From Leptospiraceae bacterium UBA2033 (GTDB taxonomy: Bacteria > Spirochaetota > Leptospiria > Leptospirales > Leptospiraceae): a stretch of DNA of 64,000 nt. Position numbers and translations under genes: made by a program. Below the pieces are notes generated by a model that saw nothing but the letters and a program-made list of their open reading frames with translations, was not told the origin of the DNA and ran no database searches. Positions 1-12,417 of this stretch are shown here, one piece after another. The stretch is taken from assembly GCA_002333425.1 (NCBI GenBank), contig DDBL01000097.1, positions 24,180-88,179 of the forward strand. Reading direction: 5' to 3'. Position 1 is the stretch's first letter. The number at the start of each line of letters is the position of its first letter.

Positions 1-311
1 GAAATAGTTAAATCTAAATTGTAAAAAGGAATTTTGTACGTTCCTTTTTTTCGAATCTCTACTGATTGTTTTCCTTTGATTAAAACTTCCGAACTAAAAA
101 CCATTTCATCAGCCACAGGTTTTGGCTCTTTGGACAGAAATGGAACTGCAATTAGCTGGGATCCCCCTAAAACCCGTCCTAATTGAAACGTAACAGTATC
201 TCGTCTTTGTCTTCTTTCATCCGCAAGATTTTGAATTAACGCCAAAGGTAAGAATAAAAATAAACCCAAAATCCCAATCCAAAACAATTTCATAGAAAAT
301 TCTTTTTTCAT
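1..311 (-). CDS. creD: CreD-like inner membrane protein, partial (3' end outside window)
   Basis: The gene begins at an ATG on the minus strand at 311 and runs off the left edge, so only about 103 codons are present. The fragment has a short basic start, one membrane segment (about residues 7-25), and then the motifs ADERRQRRD, GGSQLIAVPF and IRKKGTYKIPFYNLDLT. These follow the N-terminal CreD pattern (ER..RR, WGG.Q...VPY, RRGIYEVPVY). CreD is an inner-membrane protein of the CreBC regulon linked to envelope integrity and beta-lactam or colicin tolerance; its biochemical role is unknown. The gene is divergent from the PiT-like gene at 452. Identification rests on the N-terminus only, but several separate blocks match. 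Confidence 0.72.
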   Translation of the reverse strand, partial: MKKEFSMKLFWIGILGLFLFLPLALIQNLADERRQRRDTVTFQLGRVLGGSQLIAVPFLSKEPKPVADEMVFSSEVLIKGKQSVEIRKKGTYKIPFYNLDLTI

Positions 312-451
312 TTTGTTTGTACTCCTAATTTTTCACTTACTATACTCATCAAAAAAGAAAACACAAGCACCTGAGTGCAAAAATCAAAATCTGTTATTTT
401 TTTGTAATCTATTTGATTCTTTTCTCAAATAGAATTTGAGATGAGGGCACA

Positions 452-1585
452 ATGGAAGAATCAAAATCAAATAAAAAACCAACCATCATCGACCAACTTA
501 GGTATTATACATTTTTAGCATTTATTACGATTATCATTATCTTTTCCTATTACATGGGCGTTCCACATTATTATTTAGGTTGGATGGCATTTGCCGTTGC
601 CGCTTACTCTGTTGCGGGTAACGATGCAATTCAGACCATCGGAACATTTATCGAAAGTAAACGAGAAACTCATTGGTTACCGAAGGTTTTAGTTTTTTGT
701 GGGTTTATGATTTTGACTCATCTCTATGGCTGGTTTAAGGAGTCGGGTGAAATTCATTTCCACAGGTTGGATTCCTTTAATGAAGTTCAGGAATTTAACT
801 TAATCCAATTACTTTCTCCGATTATTCTTGTAATCATCACTAGACTACGCGCCCCAATTTCTACTACATTTCTAATTTTGGGTTTATTTGGAGGAAGTAA
901 TGTTGAGAAGATGCTCACAAAATCTTTTTATGGATATGGGCTTGCTTTTTTTTCTGCTTTCGTTGTTTGGGGAATTCTAGGTTTACTAAATAAAAAAGAA
1001 TACCAAGCGGATTACAGACCTTCGCCTCGTTCAGAAAAAATCTGGGCTTTTTTGCAATGGATATCCACATCTTTTTTATGGATAGCATGGCTCTTACAAG
1101 ACACTGCTAATATTGCTGTATTCATTCCTAGAAAATTAAATATTCTGGAATTCATAGTGGGAATGGGTTTTCTCTGTTTTGCGCTAAGTATTGTAATCAA
1201 AAGTAATGGTGGAACCATTCAAGATGTAGTAAGTGAAAAGACAGACGTGGTAGGAAGTAAAGCAGCTACAATTATTGATATAGTTTACGCACTCATTCTA
1301 TTGGTATTTCAATCCATAAGTAAACTTCCAATGTCAACCACTTGGGTTTTTTTGGGATTACTTGCAGGTCGAGAAATCAGTTTGCATATGGTTACAAAAT
1401 TGGATAGACCTTACCTAGATACGTTTAGAACAATTGGAAAAGATATCTTGCTCGCGTCTCTCGGAATTGCAGTGAGTCTATTCGTTATTTTGCTCTCCTC
1501 TGTAGTATATCCAACTCCTGAAAAAAAGCGAACTTTCCTTTTTTACAACAATTCAAATTACAAACTAGAAACTAGAAACTATTAA
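452..1585 (+). CDS. PiT-like inorganic phosphate transporter (divergent)
   Basis: A polytopic membrane protein of 377 residues with about ten hydrophobic segments. Two internal blocks resemble the duplicated PiT (SLC20) signatures. AGNDAIQTIGTF near residue 55 recalls GANDVANAFGT. The pairs APISTTFLILG (about 134) and LPMSTTWVFLG (about 291) recall PVSTTHAIVG. PiT proteins import phosphate with H+ or Na+. The gene ends 16 bp before a PPK2 gene, and a shared role in phosphate and polyphosphate handling fits. It is shorter and more diverged than typical PiT proteins, so the substrate is inferred. The last residues are polar and look non-conserved. Confidence 0.62.
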   Translation: MEESKSNKKPTIIDQLRYYTFLAFITIIIIFSYYMGVPHYYLGWMAFAVAAYSVAGNDAIQTIGTFIESKRETHWLPKVLVFCGFMILTHLYGWFKESGEIHFHRLDSFNEVQEFNLIQLLSPIILVIITRLRAPISTTFLILGLFGGSNVEKMLTKSFYGYGLAFFSAFVVWGILGLLNKKEYQADYRPSPRSEKIWAFLQWISTSFLWIAWLLQDTANIAVFIPRKLNILEFIVGMGFLCFALSIVIKSNGGTIQDVVSEKTDVVGSKAATIIDIVYALILLVFQSISKLPMSTTWVFLGLLAGREISLHMVTKLDRPYLDTFRTIGKDILLASLGIAVSLFVILLSSVVYPTPEKKRTFLFYNNSNYKLETRNY

Positions 1586-1601
1586 TTTCCTTGGAGAAAA
1601 T

Positions 1602-2540
1602 ATGAAAGATAAAAATATACATGAAAATTTTGGTGAAGACTATAATAAAATCTACAATGCAATCCTAGATGATGTGACAGAGGAAATAGAATCTTTAAGT
1701 GATGATGTTGTAACGCATAATATTGATAAAACGCTTTTGGAACTTCCATCCGGAGGTGATATTACAAATCATACAAAGTCCTATCTAAAAGAACTTTTAA
1801 AACTACAAATCCAATTAGTTAAAATGCAAGACTGGGTAAAAGAAACTGGCTACAAACTAGTAATTATTTTTGAAGGAAGAGACGCAGCAGGCAAAGGTGG
1901 AGTCATAAAAAGAATTACACAAAAATTAAATCCACGGATTTATAAAGTGGTTGCCCTTTCCGCTCCATCAGAAAGAGAAAAAACACAGTGGTATTTTCAG
2001 AGGTATATATCGCATTTGCCGGCAGCAGGTGAAATTGTAATGTTCGACAGAAGTTGGTACAACAGAGCTGGTGTTGAAAAAGTAATGGGATTTTGCACAG
2101 AGGAAGAATACCAAGAATTTCTAAACACTGTCCCACAATTCGAAAGAATGATTTGTAAATCGGGAATTCATTTAATCAAATATTGGTTTTCCATTACCGA
2201 CCAAGAACAAGAATTTAGATTCAACTGCCGAATACACGATCCATTAAAACAATGGAAACTAAGTCCAATGGATTTAGAATCAAGGATTCGATGGGAAAAT
2301 TACACTAAAGCCAAAGAAATCATGTTAGAACGCACAAATATTCCAGAAGCGAAATGGAATATCGTTCCTGCCATAGACAAAAAACTGGCAAGACTCAATT
2401 GCATTGCCCATCTATTATCCCAAATTCCATACAAAGAAATCAAAAAGAAAAAAGTAATTCTCCCTCAGAGAACATGGAATGAAGGGTATAGACGCAATCC
2501 AAATCCAGAAGAGTTAATAGTTCCACAAGTTTATACTTAA
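1602..2540 (+). CDS. ppk2: Polyphosphate kinase 2 (PPK2 family)
   Basis: PPK2 enzymes transfer phosphate between polyphosphate and nucleotides in the cytoplasm. The 312-residue protein has the Walker A-like EGRDAAGKGG at 91-100, the Walker B region DRSWYNRAGVEKVMGF from 149, and a lid segment after KYWFSIT. The conserved helix APSEREKTQWYFQRY lies at 121-135. A single kinase domain of normal length follows an N-terminal extension of about 60 acidic residues, the usual size of class I PPK2. The start ATG has an upstream GGAG (1592-1595). It sits just after the PiT-like gene, probably in one transcript. The family is certain; preference for GDP, ADP or another nucleotide cannot be read here. 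Confidence 0.93.
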   Translation: MKDKNIHENFGEDYNKIYNAILDDVTEEIESLSDDVVTHNIDKTLLELPSGGDITNHTKSYLKELLKLQIQLVKMQDWVKETGYKLVIIFEGRDAAGKGGVIKRITQKLNPRIYKVVALSAPSEREKTQWYFQRYISHLPAAGEIVMFDRSWYNRAGVEKVMGFCTEEEYQEFLNTVPQFERMICKSGIHLIKYWFSITDQEQEFRFNCRIHDPLKQWKLSPMDLESRIRWENYTKAKEIMLERTNIPEAKWNIVPAIDKKLARLNCIAHLLSQIPYKEIKKKKVILPQRTWNEGYRRNPNPEELIVPQVYT

Positions 2541-2688
2541 AGATATTTTTTCTAGCATTGCATTTTTTAATGTTGCATTGTTTAACCTACTGAATGACTT
2601 AGTTATCTAGATAGGCTGCATTTTTGTAAGAATTCTATACTAAGTATATATTCTTTTAGTTAATCTTATCCAACGGAGAAATAAAAGT

Positions 2689-5106
2689 ATGCGCAGAATA
2701 AAAGATAAAATGATGTTGTCCATACTGCCAACAATGGCTATTTTACTAATTGGATTAACAATAGTAATCGCATTTTACATTTATATTACAGAAAAAGAAA
2801 ATATTTTAAATCGAAATTTATTAACAGCAAGAAGTTATGCAAGTCAGATTGATGCTTTTGTTAGTAAGTATGACTCTATTGCAGAAACGTTAGCCGCATC
2901 CCAATTAAACTATGGTGGTCATTCTAGACTAGAGATTCAAAATTTTCTAAAAGAAATCGCACAAAAAGACAAAAATATTTTAGGTTCTTGGGTGATCTAT
3001 GAGCCTAACGCATTTGATAACAAGGATAATCAATATAAAAACAAAGTCGGGCATGATAATACAGGACGTTTTCTCCCCTATTGGAATCGTTTAAAAGGAG
3101 AGGAATTAGTAGTAGAACCAGTATTAGATGCTGATATTTCCGATTTTTATACAGTTCCGAAAGAAACAAAAAATGTATTTATTCCAACTCCTTATATTTA
3201 TGAGGGAGTGCTCATGATGTCTTTTTGTTATCCAATAGTCAAAGATAATATTTTTAAGGGAGTTGCAGGTCTTGATATATCCATTGAAACTGTAAAAAAA
3301 CTTCTGCTAGGTTTTGATGAAAATAAAATTTACAAATCAAATTATGCAGTCTTAGTAAGCGAAACTGGAATCTTTATTTCATCGTCAGTTCCTCTCTTCG
3401 ACAGTCATATTTTAAATAAAAAAACAATCAGTCAAATTGCAACAGAAAATAGTTTACCTGACTATGAAACACTGGCAAAGGAAATTTTACTCAGAAAAGA
3501 AGGTTATATCAATACAAAAGATCCATTCACAAAAGAGGATGTGGTAGCCTTCTACTCCCCCATTAAAACAGGAAATTTGAGCATAATCGTAAGTATCTCC
3601 AAATCGGACTTATTAGCAAACACCTTAAAAGCAATTTATATTCTTGTAGCTATTGGAATTATTTCTTTACTTATCATAGGTATTTTACTTTATTTTTTGA
3701 TCAATACAATCATTGATCCATTAAATAAACTTACCGACACAGTCACCCAGTTCGGCAAACAAGACTTTACCCAAAGATCGACCATTTCAACTAACGATGA
3801 AATCGGCGAATTATCACAAAGTTTTAACTCAATGGCAAATTCTATCCAAGAGTATAGCGAAGAAATGGAATCTAAAGTTGCCACACGAACACGTGAACTA
3901 AATAACTCACTCGAACAAATTACAAAACTAAAATACCAACAAGATGGAGATTATTTTTTGACTTCTCTTTTGCTAAATCCTTTCTTCAAAAGAAATGGTA
4001 GTACAGATAAATTTAAAATTGATTTTTTAATCGAACAAAAAAAGACATTCGAATTCAAGAAGAAAAAACTATCCATCGGGGGCGACTTGTGTTATACGGA
4101 CGTTATCCGCCTAAATGGGAAATCTTACATAGTATTCTTGAATGGAGATGCAATGGGAAAATCATTGCAAGGAGCTGGTGGAGCACTCATACTCGGCTCT
4201 ATCTTCGGAGCAAGTATAGAAAGAAATAAATCGAATAGCAGCTTACAGAATTTATCCCCTGAGAGATGGTTAAAGAATACTTTCATAGAATTACATAAAA
4301 CATTTGAGACTTTCGACGGGTTAATGTTAGTCTCAGTCACAATCGGATTAATCGAAGAAGATACTAGTGTCATGTATTATATCAATGCAGAGCATCCTTT
4401 TACTATCCTCTATCGAGATGGATGTGCTAGTTTTATTGAAGATGAGATTATGCTTCGTAAATTAGGAACACCTGACATAGAAGGGAAACTTTCTATCAAA
4501 CTATTTAAACTAAAACCAAATGATGTAATTTTTATTGGATCAGATGGAAAAGATGATTTAGTATTAAATCCTGGCTCTTCGGATTTACGAATCATAAATA
4601 ATGACGAATCTCTTTTTTTGAGAGTAATCGAACAAAGTGAGGGAGACATTCTTAAAATCAAAGATAAATTGTGTGAGCACAAAGAATTGATGGATGATTT
4701 ATCCATTTTACGTATTGAATACACAGGAGAAAGCGCTAACTTAGACACAGAATTTTCTAAAACAACTGTATCTAGCCACGAAGAAGCCATCGAATTATTA
4801 GAAACCATGGTCAACCAAAATCCACGCGTACTAAAACGTTTAGCCAAATTGTATTTACGAAAAAAAGATTACGAAACTGCGTATTTGCGAATATCGGATT
4901 ATATTTCTACTGATTCTAGTAATACGGAAGCATTCTACATCGCCTCCTTTGCCACACTAAAATTAAAACGTTATGCGCAATCTCTAAGCTTTATAGAAAG
5001 ATGTTTACTCAGAAATCCTACTCACGAAGACTATTTGAAATTGCAGTCTAAAATAAAAGAAAAACTGGCAAGTATTACTAAAACAGAAAGAAGATTTGGT
5101 GCATAA
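2689..5106 (+). CDS. Cache-HAMP-SpoIIE (PP2C-type) serine phosphatase with TPR tail
   Basis: An 805-residue membrane sensor phosphatase. Order: TM1 (about 10-31), an extracellular double-Cache-like domain (about 35-310, with the WIYEPNAFD and PYWNR blocks typical of dCache_1), TM2 (about 315-339), HAMP (340-392), a short coiled coil, a SpoIIE/PP2C domain (about 440-680) and TPR-like repeats (about 705-800). Phosphatase motifs are IGGDLCY (about 463), [14 protein letters not shown] and GSDGKDD, with DDLSILRI at the end. The second Asp of the usual GGDxxD is absent. Such proteins dephosphorylate STAS antagonists in partner switching; a STAS protein lies at 43411. The C-terminal half is paralogous to the gene at 32762. 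The ligand is unknown. Confidence 0.88.
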   Translation: MRRIKDKMMLSILPTMAILLIGLTIVIAFYIYITEKENILNRNLLTARSYASQIDAFVSKYDSIAETLAASQLNYGGHSRLEIQNFLKEIAQKDKNILGSWVIYEPNAFDNKDNQYKNKVGHDNTGRFLPYWNRLKGEELVVEPVLDADISDFYTVPKETKNVFIPTPYIYEGVLMMSFCYPIVKDNIFKGVAGLDISIETVKKLLLGFDENKIYKSNYAVLVSETGIFISSSVPLFDSHILNKKTISQIATENSLPDYETLAKEILLRKEGYINTKDPFTKEDVVAFYSPIKTGNLSIIVSISKSDLLANTLKAIYILVAIGIISLLIIGILLYFLINTIIDPLNKLTDTVTQFGKQDFTQRSTISTNDEIGELSQSFNSMANSIQEYSEEMESKVATRTRELNNSLEQITKLKYQQDGDYFLTSLLLNPFFKRNGSTDKFKIDFLIEQKKTFEFKKKKLSIGGDLCYTDVIRLNGKSYIVFLNGDAMGKSLQGAGGALILGSIFGASIERNKSNSSLQNLSPERWLKNTFIELHKTFETFDGLMLVSVTIGLIEEDTSVMYYINAEHPFTILYRDGCASFIEDEIMLRKLGTPDIEGKLSIKLFKLKPNDVIFIGSDGKDDLVLNPGSSDLRIINNDESLFLRVIEQSEGDILKIKDKLCEHKELMDDLSILRIEYTGESANLDTEFSKTTVSSHEEAIELLETMVNQNPRVLKRLAKLYLRKKDYETAYLRISDYISTDSSNTEAFYIASFATLKLKRYAQSLSFIERCLLRNPTHEDYLKLQSKIKEKLASITKTERRFGA

Positions 5107-5234
5107 CCAATCAAGTTATTCATACGTTACGGACCACGTTTTAACCGCTTGTTCTGATAACCATGTTTGGTATACAATTCCTTAATTCAATTTTTGACTT
5201 GACTCTAACCATAAAAAAGGTTCATTCTAAACTT

Positions 5235-5828
5235 ATGGATAATTTAGCCCGAAAGACTTTTACCGAATCGGAATATTTGGAATTAGAGCGAAAAGCGGAT
5301 TTCAAAAGTGAGTATTATAATGGGGAAATCTTCGCGATGGCGGGGGCTACTGTTTTACACAATAAGATCGTAGCCAACTTAATATCCCTATTCAATCAAT
5401 TTTTAAAAGATAAACCTTGTGATGTCTATCCTTCAGATTTAAGACTTTGGATAGAAAACGAAGGTTTTTATACTTATCCAGATGTTACAATTGTTTGCGG
5501 TAAAGTAGAACTATTAGATAATAAATTCGACACTCTCAAAAATCCTACCGTTTTAATAGAAGTATTATCTGACTCTACTGAGAAATACGATAGAGGACAA
5601 AAGTTTTCTTTTTATAGGGAAATTCCTTCTCTCAAGGAATATATTTTAGTTTCCTCCAAAACAAAAAAATTAGAAAAATTCAAACGATTGGAAGATGGAA
5701 ATTATCTGTATATGGAATCAAACGAAAATCATCCATTTCCTATAGATGCAATCAACATGGAACTCAATCTTGAGGATGTTTACAACAAAATAGACTGGTC
5801 GCTAGTTGAAAGTAGTAGTATAAGATAG
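5235..5828 (+). CDS. Uma2 family (DUF820) putative restriction-like endonuclease
   Basis: The protein has the Uma2/DUF820 layout: an N-terminal KTFTESEYLELERKADFKSE block, YYNGEIFAMAGAT, then the PD-(D/E)XK-like core. The core is seen as YPSDLRLWI, YTYPDVTIVCG, NPTVLIEVLSDST and FYREIPSLKEYILVS. The family is very common, especially in cyanobacteria; members are predicted nucleases of unknown biological role and often occur in multiple copies. The open frame extends to 5163, but homologues begin near MDNLARKTFTE, so I use the ATG at 5235 (198 residues). The gene is solitary, flanked by a repeat-rich gap downstream, which fits a mobile accessory gene. Confidence 0.85.
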   Translation: MDNLARKTFTESEYLELERKADFKSEYYNGEIFAMAGATVLHNKIVANLISLFNQFLKDKPCDVYPSDLRLWIENEGFYTYPDVTIVCGKVELLDNKFDTLKNPTVLIEVLSDSTEKYDRGQKFSFYREIPSLKEYILVSSKTKKLEKFKRLEDGNYLYMESNENHPFPIDAINMELNLEDVYNKIDWSLVESSSIR

Positions 5829-6217
5829 TATGTTGCCACAGAGGCACTGAGACACGGAGAGATTTAAAGAGAGTCTATTTCATAATATACTGTTTATTTT
5901 AGTAATTCAGCCTTGGTTATTATTCTATTACAATATGATAATTGATTAAAATATTTCATTAGCTCTCTTTAATTCGACGAATAAGAATAAAAATAGCACC
6001 ATCCCAACCCTCTATGACTCAGTGCCGGCGTTTATACTGAGCCAGCCGAAGCATGGCAAAAAATCCCCTTCGACTGTCCGAGTTAACTTATTTCTTCTCT
6101 ATTTTCCTAAAACCGTTTGAAATTTTTCACCCTTAAAAAAATAGTGTAGAATGAGATATATGTTAATTTTGCATATTAAAAGTTACTCTTTGGGACTTTG
6201 AAAGGAATCTCTTTAGA
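5829..6217. other. Intergenic region with two palindromic repeat units, upstream of act operon
   Basis: 389 bases without a credible gene. It holds an arm CCACAGAGGCACTGAGACAC (5835-5854) with an inverted partner at 6010-6026, and a second imperfect palindrome at about 6034-6083 with CCGAAG and CTTCG arms. The last 100 bases must carry the promoter of the alternative complex III operon. I see AT-rich DNA there but no promoter pair good enough to call. Confidence 0.6.
5832..6030. repeat. Composite inverted repeat, copy 1 (CACxGAGGCAC family)
   Basis: The left arm contains GGCACTGAGACACGGAG (5841-5857). The right arm CTCTATGACTCAGTGCC (6010-6026) is its imperfect reverse complement. The arms are made of short related units (GAGGCAC, GAGACAC). 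The same units recur near 38470, 50160, 53475 and 58465, so this is read as one copy of a dispersed family. Confidence 0.6.
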
Positions 6218-6757
6218 ATGAATATACAAGCTATTAAAATTACAATGCCACTTATCACGGTTGCTGCGATTGCATACTTGCTTTTTTCCCCGTCTCGTTA
6301 TGTGGGATATGCACCAGACCAACCACTCCCCTTTAACCACAAAATCCATGCCGGTGACAACAAGATTGATTGTCGTTATTGTCATACCAGTGTGGAAACC
6401 TCTGCTCATGCTAGCGTGCCCCCTACTGCTACTTGTATGAATTGTCACTCTAATGTGGCAGTAAAGACAAGTGATGTAAAATGGCTCACCAAGCAATTTG
6501 AAGGAGAGAAAACCACTGGACTTACAATTGAGGGAAAAGGAAAGCCAATCCAATGGAATAAAGTCCATGACCAACCCGACTTTGTATACTTTAACCACTC
6601 TCGCCATATTTCCCGTGGTGTAGATTGTTCTAAATGCCATGGCAATGTTGCCGAAATGGTAAAAGTAAAACAAGTTGAATCACTGAATATGGGATATTGT
6701 GTGAATTGTCATAGAGAGAACAATGCTCCGAATGACTGCTCCACCTGCCACCGATAA
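6218..6757 (+). CDS. actA: Alternative complex III subunit ActA, pentaheme cytochrome c
   Basis: Residues 5-22 form a membrane anchor or signal segment. After it are five CxxCH haem c sites: CRYCH (52), CMNCH (73), CSKCH (137), CVNCH (161) and CSTCH (174), with extra His residues (HKIHAGD, FNHSRH) as distal ligands. At 179 residues with five haems it matches ActA, the periplasm-facing pentaheme subunit of alternative complex III, a quinol:cytochrome c oxidoreductase unrelated to bc1. It is the first gene of the operon, 21 bp before actB. A start with AAAGGA upstream fits. Confidence 0.93.
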   Translation: MNIQAIKITMPLITVAAIAYLLFSPSRYVGYAPDQPLPFNHKIHAGDNKIDCRYCHTSVETSAHASVPPTATCMNCHSNVAVKTSDVKWLTKQFEGEKTTGLTIEGKGKPIQWNKVHDQPDFVYFNHSRHISRGVDCSKCHGNVAEMVKVKQVESLNMGYCVNCHRENNAPNDCSTCHR

Positions 6758-6778
6758 TTTTATAGGAGTTATTAGTAA

Positions 6779-9874
<3,096 letters not shown>

Positions 9875-9892
9875 GGCAAGGTAGAAGATAAT

Positions 9893-11263
9893 ATGTCGAT
9901 GACAGTAGCAATTAAAGAAAAACTGGGAATTGTTCCTCTTGTAGAGGGTAATAAAAACTACAAGCAGGTTACAGAAGATATTTTAAAGCCAACAGAATCG
10001 TTTCCTACCAAGATTTGGTGGACAGCGTTCTTGATAGCTTTAACTGTAACTCTTGTAGATTTAGGAATTATTGGATACTTAATGTATGAAGGTCTTTACA
10101 TCCTTGGGATTAACAATCCTGTTGGTTGGGGATTTTTTATCGTTAACTTCGTATTTTGGATTGGGATTGGACACGCGGGAACTTTGATTTCTGCAGTTTT
10201 ACATCTATTCCGCCAAGAGTGGAGAACTGGTATTAACCGTGCGGCTGAGGCTATGACGATCTTTGCTGTTATGGTAGCCGCCTCCTCCCTTATTGTCCAC
10301 GTTGGACGACCTTGGTTAGGGTATTGGTTATTTCCATATCCAAATGAAAGAGGACCTTTATGGGTTAACTTTCGTTCTCCTCTTATTTGGGATACGTTTG
10401 CTGTATCTACTTATTTCAGTGTATCGCTTGTATTCTGGTACATTGGTCTTATTCCCGATATAGCTACTGTGCGAGATAGAACTACCAATAAATTCAAGTA
10501 TGCAATTTATGATGCTCTTTCTTTTGGTTGGGTTGGCTCTAATAAGGCTTGGTCTCATTTAGAGATGGTATCCATGATTTTAGCTGCTCTTTCCACTCCA
10601 TTAGTTCTTTCTGTTCATACGATCGTAAGTTTTGACTTCGCGGCGTCCCTACTTCCTGGTTGGCACACTACGATTTTACCCCCTTACTTCGTTGCAGGGG
10701 CGATTTTCTCTGGGTTTGCGATGGTCGTAACACTGATGGTTATTGCTCGCCAAATGTTTAACCTAAAAGAATACGTCACAATGAAACACTTAGAAAACAT
10801 GAACAAAGTTATCATGGTGACAGGTCTTATGGTTGGATACGCCTACTCTACAGAGTTCTTTATTGCTTGGTATTCTGGAAACGAATATGAGGGTTTTACC
10901 TTTGTTAATAGAGCTTTAGGTCCTTATTGGTGGGCATACTGGATTATGATTTCTTGTAACGTTTTATCCCCGCAAGTATTTTGGTTTAAAAAGTTTAGAA
11001 CTAGTATTCCTGTGATGTTTGTAGTTTCCATTTTTGTTAATATAGGAATGTGGTTTGAGCGTTTTGTGATTGTTATGACACTTCACAGAGACTTCATGCC
11101 ATCTAGCTGGGCACTTTATACACCGACTTTTTACGATTACGCTATGTTTGTTGGAACTTTTGGAATTTTCTTTACACTCTTTTTACTCTTCTGTCGAATT
11201 CTTCCTGTGATTGCAGCAGCTGAGGTTAAGAGCATTATGCCTACAAAAGGAGGTCATCATTAA
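9893..11263 (+). CDS. actC: Alternative complex III subunit ActC (NrfD-like quinol-binding membrane subunit)
   Basis: 456 residues with about ten transmembrane helices. It has NrfD/PsrC-family blocks: [23 protein letters not shown], the [19 protein letters not shown] loop, and [17 protein letters not shown]. ActC is the membrane subunit that oxidises menaquinol or ubiquinol and hands electrons to the ActB clusters. It is preceded by actB and followed after one base by actD, with AGGAGG in its own 3' end serving actD. Length and order match known ACIII operons. Confidence 0.93.
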   Translation: MSMTVAIKEKLGIVPLVEGNKNYKQVTEDILKPTESFPTKIWWTAFLIALTVTLVDLGIIGYLMYEGLYILGINNPVGWGFFIVNFVFWIGIGHAGTLISAVLHLFRQEWRTGINRAAEAMTIFAVMVAASSLIVHVGRPWLGYWLFPYPNERGPLWVNFRSPLIWDTFAVSTYFSVSLVFWYIGLIPDIATVRDRTTNKFKYAIYDALSFGWVGSNKAWSHLEMVSMILAALSTPLVLSVHTIVSFDFAASLLPGWHTTILPPYFVAGAIFSGFAMVVTLMVIARQMFNLKEYVTMKHLENMNKVIMVTGLMVGYAYSTEFFIAWYSGNEYEGFTFVNRALGPYWWAYWIMISCNVLSPQVFWFKKFRTSIPVMFVVSIFVNIGMWFERFVIVMTLHRDFMPSSWALYTPTFYDYAMFVGTFGIFFTLFLLFCRILPVIAAAEVKSIMPTKGGHH

Positions 11264-11264
11264 A

Positions 11265-11822
11265 ATGTATTTACCAAAATTAGAACAATTTCATTTTTAC
11301 GAAGAAACTTCTTCTGGTGTGTTCGGACTCTTTGATGAGCCGGAACAAATCTTAGAAGCAGCAAGACAAACCAGAGACAAAAAATTCTATGTTGGTTTTG
11401 ATTGCCTGACACCATTTCCTGTTCATGGACTTGATGAAGCTATGGGACTTCCCAGATCAGGAATTCCTTGGATTACTTTCGTCATGGGACTTGTTGGATG
11501 TAGCTTTGGTTTTGCATACCAATACCTAACTCACGTAGTAGACTGGCCTATCAACTTTTCTGGCAAGGCATATAACGCTTGGCCTGCTTTTATCCCAGTC
11601 ACCTTCGAGATGACCATTTTTATGGCAGGGATTAGCTCTGCGTTGGCGTTATTTTTCTTCTCAAGAGTTCCTGTTCTTGGAAGAAAAATTTTACACAAAG
11701 ACATAACCAGTCATAAATTTGCACTTTGGATTCCTTCAACCGCACCAGGTTATAAGGAAGCAGAGACAGTTAATTTTATTAAATCTTTGGGCGCGACTGA
11801 CGTGACCGTTGTAAAAGGCTAA
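11265..11822 (+). CDS. actD: Alternative complex III subunit ActD (DUF3341)
   Basis: 185 residues from the ATG at 11265, which has AGGAGGT 9 bp upstream; the frame is open back to 11211 but that would overlap actC. Motifs of DUF3341 are visible: FGLFDEPEQILEAARQTRD, FDCLTPFPVHGLDEAMG, then two membrane helices (ITFVMGLVGCSFGFAYQYL and VTFEMTIFMAGISSALALFF). ActD is a structural two-helix subunit of ACIII without cofactors. A possible cytoplasmic lid role is only inferred from family structures. It lies 1 bp after actC and 2 bp before actE. Confidence 0.92.
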   Translation: MYLPKLEQFHFYEETSSGVFGLFDEPEQILEAARQTRDKKFYVGFDCLTPFPVHGLDEAMGLPRSGIPWITFVMGLVGCSFGFAYQYLTHVVDWPINFSGKAYNAWPAFIPVTFEMTIFMAGISSALALFFFSRVPVLGRKILHKDITSHKFALWIPSTAPGYKEAETVNFIKSLGATDVTVVKG

Positions 11823-11824
11823 AC

Positions 11825-12409
11825 ATGAATCTAAAAAATTATCTGATATTAATTTTCTTAACATTCACTGCATATAACTGTGAATACAGCAAACCTCCAC
11901 TTGAATTTTTCCCGGATATGTTTGACTCTCCGGCAAGAGAATCCCAAGAAATGGATGACTATAATAACTCTTATGGTAGGAGACTTCCACCTGAAGGAAC
12001 CATTCCAGTTGGATACTTTCCTTATGAGTTTACAGACATCGCTACACCAGACGAAATGACAAAAGAACAAGGATTAAAAAATCCCTACCCTTCAAAGACC
12101 ACTCTCGCTAATTTCCAAAGAGGAGAAAGTAGATACCAAATCTATTGTGCTCCTTGTCATGGAGTCGCAGGTGCAGGGAATGGAAGTGTGGTTGGACCTT
12201 ACCCTAGATTTTCTGTTAGACCACCTACATTGGTTGGAGCAAAAATCCAAGACTGGACTGATGGGCAACTATACCATATAATCACCATGGGTCGGGGTCT
12301 AATGGGAAGTTATGCTGCCCAAATCGAGCCTGATGATAGATGGAAAATCATACTATATATTAGAAAACTGCAAGAAGCAAATAGCAATAAAGCTTCTGCA
12401 AACAAATAG
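11825..12409 (+). CDS. actE: Alternative complex III subunit ActE, monohaem cytochrome c lipoprotein
   Basis: A hydrophobic leader ends in the lipobox-like TAYNC (Cys near residue 19), so the protein is probably lipid-anchored. A class I cytochrome c domain follows with a single haem site CAPCHG (near residue 109) and a likely Met ligand in ITMGRGLMGSYAAQI. ActE accepts electrons within ACIII and may pass them to soluble cytochrome c or the oxidase. It follows actD by 2 bp and precedes actF by 8 bp. Confidence 0.92.
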   Translation: MNLKNYLILIFLTFTAYNCEYSKPPLEFFPDMFDSPARESQEMDDYNNSYGRRLPPEGTIPVGYFPYEFTDIATPDEMTKEQGLKNPYPSKTTLANFQRGESRYQIYCAPCHGVAGAGNGSVVGPYPRFSVRPPTLVGAKIQDWTDGQLYHIITMGRGLMGSYAAQIEPDDRWKIILYIRKLQEANSNKASANK

Positions 12410-12417
12410 GTAACTTT

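Noticed and set aside
4410..4847. 145-codon minus-strand frame over the SpoIIE gene
   Set aside because: Lies wholly within a well supported gene; Ser-rich shadow.
6111..6160. Promoter-like TTGAAA before actA
   Set aside because: No -10 box at an acceptable distance (the best candidates need 19 or 24 bases).
6176..6673. 165-codon minus-strand frame over actA
   Set aside because: Antisense shadow of a haem-protein gene with five CxxCH sites; no start signal.
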